DNA from: Alteromonas sp. M12 | GTDB taxonomy: Bacteria > Pseudomonadota > Gammaproteobacteria > Enterobacterales > Alteromonadaceae | Direction of reading: 5' to 3' | Assembly (NCBI RefSeq): GCF_037478005.1 | Contig: NZ_CP144164.1 | Location: forward strand, 4,948,783 to 5,012,782 | DNA: 64,000 bases | Shown: in pieces, positions 24,033 through 31,833 of the stretch | Numbering within the stretch: position 1 is the first letter of the stretch | Layout: the number at the start of each line of letters is the position of its first letter | The notes under the pieces: model-generated | The model's input: the letters and a program-made list of their open reading frames with translations, nothing else | Told to the model about the DNA's origin: nothing | The model's database searches: none | Made by a program: the position numbers and the translations under genes

Positions 24033-24752
24033 TTAACTATTGTAGGTTGATATAAAAGCAATTGTATTGCCAACACTATGTGCAATTATAGTAGGCCACA
24101 GGTTGCGTCCACAACGATAGTAAGCCGTTCCCCATATTAAGGCTAAAACACCAGCTCCCACTATCCCTCGAGCTCCTTGCCAAAAATGAGCTAAACCAAA
24201 AATCAGTGAAGATACAACAATTGCCAGTATCCAACTTTTAGTTGTACCACCAAACTTCTTCGCAAGAAAATTCATAATGAATCCTCTAAAAAGTAACTCT
24301 TCACCAATAACGGCTAGCCACATCAAAGGAGTAAGTAAGAGTAACAAAGGTAAATTCCCTACCAATACACTTTTTCTTGGTGATGAGTCCGTCACTGTCC
24401 CTACAATAAGATCGAAAGACTCCATGACGATAGAGCCACTCACAAGTCCAATCAGTATAATGATTAATGCCCAAAGAGATGCGAACAATAATGATCTAAA
24501 TCTAGTACTGCCAAATGTGGGCCACGACAACCCAAGTTCTCTAAGGTTATTACCATTATTTTTATATATAAAAATTAAAGAGATTGTCAAAACGAAATAG
24601 GGAATACTTCCACCTAATACAGGTAGAAAATCAAAAATATGACCAAAGTTTTTTGATTCACGTATATAAATTAAAACTGCAAACACGCAAAAGGTAATAA
24701 GGTAGAGGTAATTAGCTTTTTTGCTAGATATTTTGTTAACTAAATTTTCCAT
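24033..24752 (-). CDS. CPBP (Abi/CAAX-like) family intramembrane metalloprotease
   Basis: 239 residues with about seven membrane helices. Family motifs are present: WLAVIGEELLFRGFIMNFL (EExxxR), SSLIFGLAHFWQG (FxxxH) and IIAHSVGNTIAF (HxxxN/B). These provide the glutamates and histidines of the intramembrane active site. Bacterial members are linked to bacteriocin self-immunity and protein processing; no target is apparent here. Cassette gene flanked by attC sites, with AAAGGG upstream of the ATG. Confidence 0.92.
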   Translation of the reverse strand: MENLVNKISSKKANYLYLITFCVFAVLIYIRESKNFGHIFDFLPVLGGSIPYFVLTISLIFIYKNNGNNLRELGLSWPTFGSTRFRSLLFASLWALIIILIGLVSGSIVMESFDLIVGTVTDSSPRKSVLVGNLPLLLLLTPLMWLAVIGEELLFRGFIMNFLAKKFGGTTKSWILAIVVSSLIFGLAHFWQGARGIVGAGVLALIWGTAYYRCGRNLWPTIIAHSVGNTIAFISTYNS

Positions 24753-24796
24753 TTTAAATCCCTTTAGATAATCTTACACCCAAGCCCGTATTGAAA

Positions 24797-24911
24797 GCTA
24801 ACTTCCCACTAAGGGGCGATAACACATGGGCTAAAATTAGGAACGAAGTGACGCAGCCCATGTGTTAGCGTCCCAGCGAGCGAAGCGAGAGCCTTGAGTG
24901 GTTTGTTATCC
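24797..24911 (-). repeat. attC site
   Basis: GCTAACTTCCCACTAAGGGGC ... GCGTCCCAGCGAGCGAAGCG ... GGTTTGTTATC, 115 bases. The CACATGGGCT / AGCCCATGTG arms pair perfectly. Confidence 0.9.
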
Positions 24912-25331
24912 GCGCCCCAAAATATCATCGATAAAAGGTGTATCTGGTAGTTTATTACCGCACCATGGGCAGAAAGAAAAAAACTCGAAACCGAACTCTC
25001 TGTCTTTTTGTTCAACCATCCACAAGTATTCGTCTCGAAATTGTCGAAATTGCAAATGGATATCTGCTTGATTCGATTCTTCGACAGCAACAAACATTTG
25101 AGGGCAACAATACTGGCTCAGCCTTTCCATCCTTGCCAAGTTATCTGTTGTTGTAAAGTCTTTTGCCCAATACTGACATTTCTTACACGACTGTAAATGT
25201 TCAACCGCTTGCTGGCCTTGCTCAGTACCGTCATTTGGAAATCCATCCGAACCCATGAGTAGCATGGGAGCAAGACTCTCTAGTGCTCCCCACTCGATCA
25301 AACTTCTACGTGATTTAGTGCAATTATCCAT
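24906..25331 (-). CDS. Cysteine-rich zinc-ribbon cassette protein
   Basis: 141 residues with LQSCKKCQYW, QYCCPQMF and a C-terminal FCPWCGNKLPD, two or more CxxC zinc knuckles. The C-terminal knuckle is like that of the 17662 protein, but the remainder differs. Probably cytoplasmic. Function unknown. Single-gene cassette between attC sites. Confidence 0.65.
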   Translation of the reverse strand: MDNCTKSRRSLIEWGALESLAPMLLMGSDGFPNDGTEQGQQAVEHLQSCKKCQYWAKDFTTTDNLARMERLSQYCCPQMFVAVEESNQADIHLQFRQFRDEYLWMVEQKDREFGFEFFSFCPWCGNKLPDTPFIDDILGRG

Positions 25332-25346
25332 AATTCACTCTGTAGC

Positions 25347-25431
25347 GGCTAACGCTTAATATAACCAGAAAATACGAAGCGTTTTGGGCTTAGCCCAGCG
25401 AGTAATTTTCTGGTTAATGTTTTTGTTAGCC
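25347..25431 (-). repeat. attC site
   Basis: GGCTAACGCTTAATATAACCAG ... CTGGTTAATGTTTTTGTTAGCC, with long perfect arms AACCAGAAAAT.AC / AATTTTCTGGTT. Confidence 0.9.
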
Positions 25432-25899
25432 CCGAACATTATTATATTTTAACTTCCTAAAAAAGTAGCTGCTGACAATTGCCATGGCAATGACAATTGG
25501 AATCGTGATCTCTTGAGCTGGAATAGGAGAAACAAAATCAATCAAGCGAGAGCCGAATGACCACGCAAACAAAACGCCTGCAAAAAACATAAATAAGTTA
25601 CTTACAGTATATGCTACTAAGCTGTAGGCTTTGCCGAGGCGTCTTTTTTCTTTACTTGAAAAATTGGTGCTGCTGAATAGTATCTGGATTACAAGACATA
25701 CAATAAAGCAAATAAATAAAGGTAAAAAAAAGCTTTCTTCAGAATACCTAGCTTCTAAAAACAGGTTTAACCAATTTGGAAGTTCTGATTCCGCAGTTAA
25801 CCCAAAAAATTCAACACTAATTAGTAGGATTAACATAATAATTGGTGTCAACAAAAAGCAAAGAGCTCCTTGCTTCATCACAGTGAGACTAAATTTCAA
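25426..25899 (-). CDS. Membrane protein, unknown function
   Basis: 157 residues, four membrane segments (LCFLLTPIIMLILLISVEFF, FFLPLFICFIVCLVIQILF, YSLVAYTVSNLFMFFAGVLFAW, ITIPIVIAMAIVSSYFF). A short basic tail ends KLKYNNVRG. The stop overlaps the attC end. No family recognised. Confidence 0.65.
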   Translation of the reverse strand: MKFSLTVMKQGALCFLLTPIIMLILLISVEFFGLTAESELPNWLNLFLEARYSEESFFLPLFICFIVCLVIQILFSSTNFSSKEKRRLGKAYSLVAYTVSNLFMFFAGVLFAWSFGSRLIDFVSPIPAQEITIPIVIAMAIVSSYFFRKLKYNNVRG

Positions 25900-25919
25900 A
25901 ATTTCTCCTAGGGGCTAAC

Positions 25920-27790
25920 GAGCCTGTAGAAAAAGGCTGTTTTGTTTCTGCATTTCCTACTTCTCTGTTTATTTTTAAACTTTCACTACTTTGCCTTGAA
26001 CATCATGATTTTTCAATTTTATTAATGAAGTTGTGGGTTAATTTTGTATTCGGCTGTTTTGGCATTGTTGGGGATTGATTTTAGCGGGCTTGCGAAGGAA
26101 TAGTGATGCGAGATTATGCCGCTAACTGACCGTAATTCTTGAGTTTTTCAATGTTGTGTATCAAGCAGTACAAATACCATTGGGTCTGTACCTTATCTTT
26201 GCCTCTAAGGCTAAACCGATTCAGCTTTTTATTCGTGCCTATATTGCCAAACACCGGCTCTACCACTGACATTCGATGACTGTAAATTTGTTTTCCCTTA
26301 GGGCTATCAACACGGTGCTTCATCCAATCGGTATAATTCGGAGGGCGGTTACTGTCGAGTCTAAACGAGACTTGCCGCCCAGCGCCTTTGCGGTGGTCTG
26401 CTGCGCTAGGGTTATGCATACACTGTGTTTTTTTATCGCAGTGTCGACATTGTAATAACTTGCCTTCGAAGTAAGCAGTTTTTATGCCTTGATCGTTCTC
26501 TCGTATACCTCTGAAACTGATGATGTTGCCCGCTGGACAGACGCAACTGTTATTCACTGGGTCGAAGCTAAATTCACTCGCCGGAATGACTGTTTTTTTA
26601 CGCGACGTTTTATCTTGATGACGTTTACCGTACTTTTGTTTTTGTTCGCTGAACTTAGGGTCACGGCTTCTGAATCGGTTATCGGGAATGTAGGCGTTGA
26701 CGCCATTATCGTGCAGGTATTGCATGTTTGATTCGTTAGCAAACCCTGTATCAGCGGTGATAATGGTTTGCGCTTTAAGGATATCTTCACTAATCGCTAA
26801 ACGCCGGAAACGGTCTTGGATATTGACTAGCACCGGTTGCAAAGTGTGATGCTCTTGTCCTTCACCAAACACTTGAGCATCAACGATAACTTGATGTTTC
26901 TTATCCACCGTCGCTACCCCGTTGTACCCTTGGATGGTGCCTTTACTGGTGGTCATTTTTCCAGACTCATTATCCGTGATATTACTTTTGACTTCCTGTA
27001 TCCGCTTGCCTTTTCCCATCCGTGGAGCCGCTTGCTTTAGGAACGCATCAATCTTGTCATGTGCTTTATTTAAGGTGTCTATCGTTTGCGCGGCACGCTG
27101 TTTACGGACTTCATCCGCCGCTTCACATTTGTCCAATTTCTCATGCTCGCGCATCTGATAACGGATTTGCCGCTTAAGCTTCGCCCGCTTTTCTTTAAGC
27201 TCTTTAAATGTACCCGACCACTCTTTGGCCGCATTTGAAGACATTTTGCAACCGTCAATGGCAAACAGCTCATTGCCTAGTAAACCCTGGGTATGACATA
27301 TCAACAGCACATGTTCGAAGACCTTCTCAATCTCCTTTCTGCGCCCGCTGACAAAGTTGGCAATAGTTGTGAAGTGCGGCACTGTGTCACAACTCAACGC
27401 CTTAAAAATCACATTGGTTTCACAGCACCACTGGATTTCACGACTCGAGGTAATGCCTTTGGAATAGGCAAACAGAATTATTTTCAACAACGCCGCTGGA
27501 TCATAGGCAGGACGGCCCGTCGCATCGTTTTGGTACTTAGGATAAAACACGGACAAATCGAGTCGCTCATCAATCAAATGATGAATCGCATGCTCAAATG
27601 TACCGGACTGAAGTTGGTCAAGATAATTAATCACGACCATAGAATTTTGCTGATAATTAAGAGGGATAAAGCGTGGCATCACCAAGGCTCCTGTGCCTAA
27701 TTGATAATACCTATTGGATCACAAACGATGATCTGTGGGAAGTAATAATTGTATATTTTTTAACCTAATTTAAAGTTTTTCTACAGCCTC
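25920..27790 (-). mobile_element. IS1182-family insertion sequence, complete
   Basis: 1,871 bases bounded by inverted repeats GAG(C/G)CTGTAGAAAAA (25920-25934 and, inverted, 27776-27790). The left flank ends CTAAC and the right flank begins AACGCC, consistent with a 3-base AAC duplication. Rejoining the flanks gives GGCTAACGCC, an intact attC R' box, so the element sits exactly in the recombination site between two cassettes. Confidence 0.85.
26114..27679 (-). CDS. IS1182-family transposase
   Basis: 521 residues from ATG 27679 (MPRFIPLNYQQNS; AGGAG upstream). It has the DUF772-type N-terminal domain (HAIHHLIDERLDLSVFYPKY ... YDPAALLKIILFAYSKGI), DDE residues in ELFAIDGCKMSSNAAKEWSG, AQTIITADTGFANE and the final MSVVEPVFGNIGTNK, and a central CxxC-rich insert (NSCVCPAGN, CRHCDKKTQC). 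The frame is intact, so it may be active. Confidence 0.93.
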   Translation of the reverse strand: MPRFIPLNYQQNSMVVINYLDQLQSGTFEHAIHHLIDERLDLSVFYPKYQNDATGRPAYDPAALLKIILFAYSKGITSSREIQWCCETNVIFKALSCDTVPHFTTIANFVSGRRKEIEKVFEHVLLICHTQGLLGNELFAIDGCKMSSNAAKEWSGTFKELKEKRAKLKRQIRYQMREHEKLDKCEAADEVRKQRAAQTIDTLNKAHDKIDAFLKQAAPRMGKGKRIQEVKSNITDNESGKMTTSKGTIQGYNGVATVDKKHQVIVDAQVFGEGQEHHTLQPVLVNIQDRFRRLAISEDILKAQTIITADTGFANESNMQYLHDNGVNAYIPDNRFRSRDPKFSEQKQKYGKRHQDKTSRKKTVIPASEFSFDPVNNSCVCPAGNIISFRGIRENDQGIKTAYFEGKLLQCRHCDKKTQCMHNPSAADHRKGAGRQVSFRLDSNRPPNYTDWMKHRVDSPKGKQIYSHRMSVVEPVFGNIGTNKKLNRFSLRGKDKVQTQWYLYCLIHNIEKLKNYGQLAA

Positions 27791-27917
27791 AACGCCTCAC
27801 ATAAGGGGCCGCAATGTAGTTGTTTATTTTGTTGTAGCGTAGCGTTAAACAACAAAACAAACAACGGAATGGAGGTCCCAGCAGCGAAGCTGCGAACTTG
27901 ATGTGATTGTTATGTGT
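27791..27917 (-). repeat. attC site interrupted by the IS1182 insertion
   Basis: AACGCCTCACATAAGGGGCCGC ... TGATTGTTATGTG. The missing first bases (CTAAC) lie left of the IS. Long arms ATGTAGTTGTTTATTTTGTTG / CAACAAAACAAAC pair strongly. Confidence 0.8.
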
Positions 27918-27949
27918 TTGATTCTGGAAATAGTAAATTATTAACCTTT

Positions 27950-28171
27950 TTATCGTTCAATTGCAGCAGAAATTGCACTTTTAGCTTGGGGACTATTTTT
28001 CCAGCACGTAGTATTAAGCATGCTTGCTACCATTTCGGCAATATCATCCGCACGATATTTTCTTAGTTCCTGAAATGAGCTTATGCCTATTTCTTCGAAC
28101 CTCTTAACTACTGTAGGACCTACACCTTTAACTTCCAATAAAGCAGATCTTTCTTCATCATTGAATTTCAT
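27950..28171 (-). CDS. Helix-hairpin-helix protein (Cdd1/pathogenicity-locus type)
   Basis: 73 residues: LLEVKGVGPTVVKRFEEIGISSFQELRKY is a helix-hairpin-helix DNA-binding motif (GVGP hairpin), followed by ADDIAEMVASMLNTTCWKNSPQAKSAI, which matches the small Cdd1 family. Non-specific nucleic-acid binding is expected; the biological role is unknown. Single-gene cassette with a 3' attC. Confidence 0.85.
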   Translation of the reverse strand: MKFNDEERSALLEVKGVGPTVVKRFEEIGISSFQELRKYRADDIAEMVASMLNTTCWKNSPQAKSAISAAIER

Positions 28172-28196
28172 TTCGATCTTTCAACTTTTGATTACA

Positions 28197-28262
28197 CATA
28201 ACACCAAATTAAGCGGCATTGGCCGCTCTTGCCAATGTCCGCTTTAATTTTTTTGTTAGTTG
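28197..28262 (-). repeat. attC site
   Basis: CATAACACCAAATTAAGCGGC ... GCTTTAATTTTTTTGTTAGTT, short perfect arms AAGCGGCATTGGC / GCCAATGTCCGCTT. Confidence 0.9.
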
Positions 28263-28283
28263 CTTTGGTATTACCAGCGCAAT

Positions 28284-28562
28284 TTATTCGCATTTAAATG
28301 TGAGCTCATATCTCGCAAACACTCCAATAGACATTTCTGTTTCAGTTTCCTTCAAAATCATTACGTTGGAATTATATTCGCTACACTTACTTTGCGCCTC
28401 TACCAGAGCTTTCGCCTTAAGTCGACTTAATCTAAACTCTTGACCAAGGGCTGGGGTGCCACCTTCCTTAAATATTGTATAACTATCACCCATTCTGACC
28501 ATGTCGCTCGTAGCACACCCTGTCGTTATTAAAATCAAAATTACTAAACTAACTATTTTCAT
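28284..28562 (-). CDS. Small lipoprotein, unknown function
   Basis: 92 residues from ATG 28562 (MKIVSLVILILITTGCATS; lipobox TTGC; GAGGAG upstream). The mature domain RLSRLKAKALVEAQSKCSEYNSNV with a final FARYELTFKCE suggests a small alpha/beta fold with one disulfide. No family recognised. Cassette gene. Confidence 0.7.
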   Translation of the reverse strand: MKIVSLVILILITTGCATSDMVRMGDSYTIFKEGGTPALGQEFRLSRLKAKALVEAQSKCSEYNSNVMILKETETEMSIGVFARYELTFKCE

Positions 28563-28593
28563 GCATCTAAACTCCTCGGTATTTCGATTGAGC

Positions 28594-28662
28594 AACTAAC
28601 ACTTTGCATAAGCGGTTTGACACCGCTCTTGTGGCAAATCCGACTTGATGCATTTGTTATAC
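28594..28662 (-). repeat. attC site
   Basis: ACTAACACTTTGCATAAGCGG ... GATGCATTTGTTATAC, arms ATAAGCGGTTTGACACCGCTC. Confidence 0.85.
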
Positions 28663-29175
28663 ATACTTCTCAATTAACCCTCTGAACTCACCTGCTTGTT
28701 TTTCACTAGTAAAAGCTGTACCCGGAACAATAATCGCGTAAAGATTATCTAAAAATAGGTAATAATCGCCCTCATTTTCGCTAATTGATTCAATAACACT
28801 CCACTTGAAAAATGAATTTGCGCTTTCTTTTGAAGCATGCAGACCATCCTCGTTTATTTCAATAGTACTTTTAGAAAGCAGAAAACCATCAATTTTAGGC
28901 AATGTACCTTTTTGAAGCTTTAGCACCTCTAAGAGATAAATGCCAGCTCCAATTATAAAAGGCAACAAAACTATAACCGCTGTAGGAATGTCAAAATTAA
29001 AGCTCTTTTTACTTATAGCCTGAAAAACAACCATAAATACTACTGCGAGTAGAAACCAAATAATTAAATTGAGCACAAATGACTTCTTTTCATTTTTTTT
29101 CCCACAAGCTCGTTTTAAAGCGAACTTGGTGAATTTTTTGTACTCTTCTTGCTCAAGTTGAAAAGTGATTATCAT
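28657..29175 (-). CDS. YcxB-like membrane protein
   Basis: 172 residues. An N-terminal cytoplasmic segment (FQLEQEEYKKFTKFALKRA), two helices (about 33-53 and 66-84) and a C-terminal PH-like domain with STIEINEDGLHASKESANSFFKWSVIESI and YLFLDNLYAIIVPGTAFTS. This is the YcxB/Bacterial-PH layout. Function unknown. Single-gene cassette. Confidence 0.75.
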   Translation of the reverse strand: MIITFQLEQEEYKKFTKFALKRACGKKNEKKSFVLNLIIWFLLAVVFMVVFQAISKKSFNFDIPTAVIVLLPFIIGAGIYLLEVLKLQKGTLPKIDGFLLSKSTIEINEDGLHASKESANSFFKWSVIESISENEGDYYLFLDNLYAIIVPGTAFTSEKQAGEFRGLIEKYV

Positions 29176-29198
29176 CCTGTAACTCTACCTCTTGTATG

Positions 29199-29285
29199 TA
29201 TAACGCTCCGTTAACGGGCGAGCGTAGTTCGCGAGTCCGTGCCAGCGTTGTTTGCTGGCGTTTTCGTTAAACGGCTTGTTATGTT
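29199..29285 (-). repeat. attC site
   Basis: TATAACGCTCCGTTAACGGGCG ... CGTTAAACGGCTTGTTATG, with nested arms CGTTAACG / CGTTAAACG and GCCAGCG-ttgttt-GCTGGCG. Confidence 0.9.
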
Positions 29286-29289
29286 TTTT

Positions 29290-29676
29290 TCACTCTTTAA
29301 TTTCAACAAATTTTCCAAACTCATTACGCTCAAATGAACTTCCTACAGGGAATTTTAATAAAGGTATAATTTCACGGTCATAATTGGCAATTGTATTTAC
29401 GTCATATACTGCATGGTTGTTTGGCTCGTCCATGTATTCTTGAGTCTCGTAACCTGACATGAAAACCCAACCACTATCGTGTGGACTGCTTGGCGCTTCC
29501 CGATACATATATCCAACGATTTTGCCTTCAACGGTGATCTTGTCAGTGGCAATACAGCTTCCATATCCTTTCGCAATATCTTCTATATCTTCAGTCTTTA
29601 ACTTAAAGTTTTTATCCATGGAATTTCCATTAGCAAATAAACTTACAACAAAAATTATTAATGGTAGATATTTCAA
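29290..29676 (-). CDS. DUF2185-domain exported protein
   Basis: Start chosen at TTG 29676 (reads LKYLPLIIFVVSLFANGNS as a signal peptide), with AAAGGAG five bases upstream; longer starts lie inside the attC. The mature part has YGSCIATDKITVEGKIVGYM, GWVFMSGYETQEYMD and NHAVYDVNTIANYDREIIPLL, the DUF2185 signature (immunity protein Imm33 relatives). It may be an immunity-type protein placed outside the cytoplasm, which is inference. Confidence 0.75.
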   Translation of the reverse strand: MKYLPLIIFVVSLFANGNSMDKNFKLKTEDIEDIAKGYGSCIATDKITVEGKIVGYMYREAPSSPHDSGWVFMSGYETQEYMDEPNNHAVYDVNTIANYDREIIPLLKFPVGSSFERNEFGKFVEIKE

Positions 29677-29695
29677 CCTAGCTCCTTTTAAAAAC

Positions 29696-29793
29696 ATAAC
29701 GCCTTGAATATGGGGCGAATGCGAGTGCTTTGGCCGAAGGCCAGCGAGTATTTGTCCCAGTGAGTTTACGAACGACATTATTCATTTGTTAGG
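29696..29793 (-). repeat. attC site
   Basis: ATAACGCCTTGAATATGGGGC ... CATTTGTTAGGTG, with TTGGCCGAAGGCCA-type internal hairpin. Confidence 0.9.
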
Positions 29794-30091
29794 TGTTTTT
29801 CCGCCTAAATAAACCGTAATACACTTCACCATTCTTTAATGATTCTTGGATTAGAAATCGTTCTTCATTTTCATCAGTAAACCATTTGAAATAGCGGTTC
29901 TCTATTACTATTTCGCAGCCTATTGCATAATCATGATGTGTAAACTTTTCCAATTTTCCAGTTTCATCTATTAAACCCAAATCATCGTTGGCTAACAAAA
30001 TCTTTAATTCGTCGACATATTGAAACTGACAGTCGTTTGCCCAAGTGTTTGACACGAAAAATAAAGTAAAGAGAATGATTAGTCGATTCAT
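29789..30091 (-). CDS. Secreted protein, unknown function
   Basis: 100 residues starting MNRLIILFTLFFVSNTWAND (signal peptide, cleavage after TWA). The short mature domain has cysteines CQF and GCEI that could form a disulfide. No family recognised. Second cassette from the integrase. Confidence 0.65.
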   Translation of the reverse strand: MNRLIILFTLFFVSNTWANDCQFQYVDELKILLANDDLGLIDETGKLEKFTHHDYAIGCEIVIENRYFKWFTDENEERFLIQESLKNGEVYYGLFRRKNT

Positions 30092-30101
30092 GTCATGAAC
30101 A

Positions 30102-30200
30102 CCTAACGCTCCGCATAAATGGCGGATAACAGTTGGCTAAACTTAGCGAAGAATGAGCGCCAGCCAACTGTTAGGCGTCCATTTTTATGCGTTTGTTAGA
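30102..30200 (-). repeat. attC site of the first cassette
   Basis: CCTAACGCTCCGCATAAATGG ... CATTTTTATGCGTTTGTTAGA, with long arms ACAGTTGGCT / AGCCAACTGT. This is one of the best-paired attC sites in the array. Confidence 0.92.
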
Positions 30201-30624
30201 TTGCCTGTTTGCAATACTGATCAACGTAAAAAGTAATTCTTTCGTTAAATACGGATTCAAGTCTACTTTTTAGCTTCTTCGAAAGTTCCTCAGCCAATGT
30301 ATGATCATTTTTGTCGAAATCGTACGATGACGAAGAGTAGCAGAATTCATTTAGAAAATTTTGAACTGCAAATTGATAGTTACTTGAATTTTCGTATATC
30401 GCGTGAACGTGTTGTTTCATTTCCTGGGAAAGCATTCTCTCACCACCTTCTTGAATTTTAACTAGTGCATTGTCAGTTGCAAACGAGTCGAGAACAGTAA
30501 TGAGTTCTGCCTTATCCATATCTGAAACTGAAAAATGCATTGTTCCATATGGCTCATGATGTATTCGATAACACGAGGACAGACTAATCAATGACAGTAA
30601 AACTAAAGATTTCAGAAACTTCAT
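30196..30624 (-). CDS. Lipoprotein, unknown function (first cassette)
   Basis: 142 residues from ATG 30624 (MKFLKSLVLLSLISLSSC; lipobox LSSC). The mature domain is mostly helical, with two late cysteines (NEFCYSSSS and DQYCKQAI). No family recognised. It lies next to attI and so is the most recently captured or best expressed cassette in the usual model. Confidence 0.7.
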   Translation of the reverse strand: MKFLKSLVLLSLISLSSCYRIHHEPYGTMHFSVSDMDKAELITVLDSFATDNALVKIQEGGERMLSQEMKQHVHAIYENSSNYQFAVQNFLNEFCYSSSSYDFDKNDHTLAEELSKKLKSRLESVFNERITFYVDQYCKQAI

Positions 30625-30864
30625 GGGCAATCTAACAATATTATTAGTACGGAAACATCCTTTATCTGTACGCGGAATATTTCCTTTATTTAGTTATTGT
30701 CTTTTTTAACATAATTGGTAACTGCCTGTACAGGTTAAAAATATGTCCTGTGGGGTAGGTTAATGGTATGGGAAGTACAGTTTATTTCCTAATTCTTGCT
30801 GTTATACGGAAGTGTTGGCTATTCTGGTATTTTATACAGTGTTTTTACAAGGAATGTAAAACGG
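30625..30864. promoter_or_regulatory. attI and intI/Pc promoter region
   Basis: The junction sequence ATTGTTAGATTG (minus strand, about 30630-30640) has the GTTAGAT core expected where the first cassette joins attI. The remaining 220 bases separate it from intI and should hold the integrase promoter and the outward cassette promoter. No hexamer pair was convincing by eye. Confidence 0.7.
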
Positions 30865-31833
30865 ATGAAATCGCCTTTTCTGTCGATGGTAAAAGATGAA
30901 ATGTATAAGCGTCATTATGCTAAGCGCACCATTGAGACGTATTTAACTTGGATCAGCAGTTTTATTATTTTTCATAAAAAGCGACATCCTGCGCAGTTAC
31001 ACAATCTAGAAGTTGAGTTGTTTTTATCTCATCTTGTATTGGAATTGGATGTCGCCGTGTCTACGCAAAAAATTGCATTAAATGCGCTTTCATTTTTGTA
31101 TGCCGAGATTATAGATAACCCGTTATCCTTAAAACTAAATTACGCACGTAGTACCCGACAACAAAAACTGCCGGTTGTATTAACTCAGTTAGAAGTACGT
31201 GATTTATTAAATTGTATAAGCGCTAATTACAAACTACCTGCATCGCTTTTATACGGTAGTGGTTTGCGGTTGATGGAATGTATTCGATTGCGGGTTAAAG
31301 ATATCGATTTTGATTTTAAATCGATACGCATATGGCATGGTAAAGGCGGCAAGCACCGTGTTGTCACTTTGGCCGATAGTCTGCTATCGGATTTACACAA
31401 ACAGGTTGTGCTAGTTGACCGTTATTTGCTCGCCGATAGCGTCAATCCGGCTTTTTCTGGAGTTTGGTTGCCCAATAGATTGCGCATAAAATATAAATCA
31501 GCCAGTAGGGAGTTAGGATGGCAATATCTATTTCCCTCTAGTCGTCTATCTACCGATCCGGAAACTAAAAAGTTACGGCGTCATCATATAGATGAGTCTG
31601 GTTTGCAAAAGGCCATTAGAGTTGCAACTAAGCTTGCTGACATTCAAAAAAACGTTACCCCTCATACTCTTCGACATTCATTTGCGACGCATTTGCTGCA
31701 ATCTGGGGCCGATATTCGCACGGTTCAAGATCAATTAGGCCACGCTGATTTGCGCACTACGCAAATATATACACATATATTACAAAGGGGAGGGAATTCA
31801 GTTATTAGTCCGTTATCCAATTTATTTAGATAG
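30865..31833 (+). CDS. intI: Integron integrase IntI
   Basis: 322 residues from MKSPFLSMVKDEMYKRHYAK (AAGGA upstream), the usual IntI length; a longer start at 30796 is possible. Tyrosine recombinase catalytic set: LLYGSGLRLMECIRLRVKD (Arg), HGKGGKHRVV (Lys), TPHTLRHSFATHLLQSG (His-x-x-Arg), LGHADLRTTQIYTH (His, Tyr). The IntI-specific extra alpha-helical patch lies between (RELGWQYLFPSSRLSTDP to KLRRHHIDESGLQKA), which separates it from XerC/D. It recombines attI with folded single-stranded attC. It overlaps the convergent CBS gene by 12 bases. Confidence 0.97.
   Translation: MKSPFLSMVKDEMYKRHYAKRTIETYLTWISSFIIFHKKRHPAQLHNLEVELFLSHLVLELDVAVSTQKIALNALSFLYAEIIDNPLSLKLNYARSTRQQKLPVVLTQLEVRDLLNCISANYKLPASLLYGSGLRLMECIRLRVKDIDFDFKSIRIWHGKGGKHRVVTLADSLLSDLHKQVVLVDRYLLADSVNPAFSGVWLPNRLRIKYKSASRELGWQYLFPSSRLSTDPETKKLRRHHIDESGLQKAIRVATKLADIQKNVTPHTLRHSFATHLLQSGADIRTVQDQLGHADLRTTQIYTHILQRGGNSVISPLSNLFR

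Noticed and set aside
24809..25093. 94-codon minus-strand ORF
   Set aside because: It overlaps the zinc-ribbon cassette gene in another frame and runs through an attC.
30700..30790. LexA box in the intI promoter
   Set aside because: CTGTACAG and CCTGTGG are present, but no CTG-N10-CAG match of good quality was found, so SOS control is not claimed.
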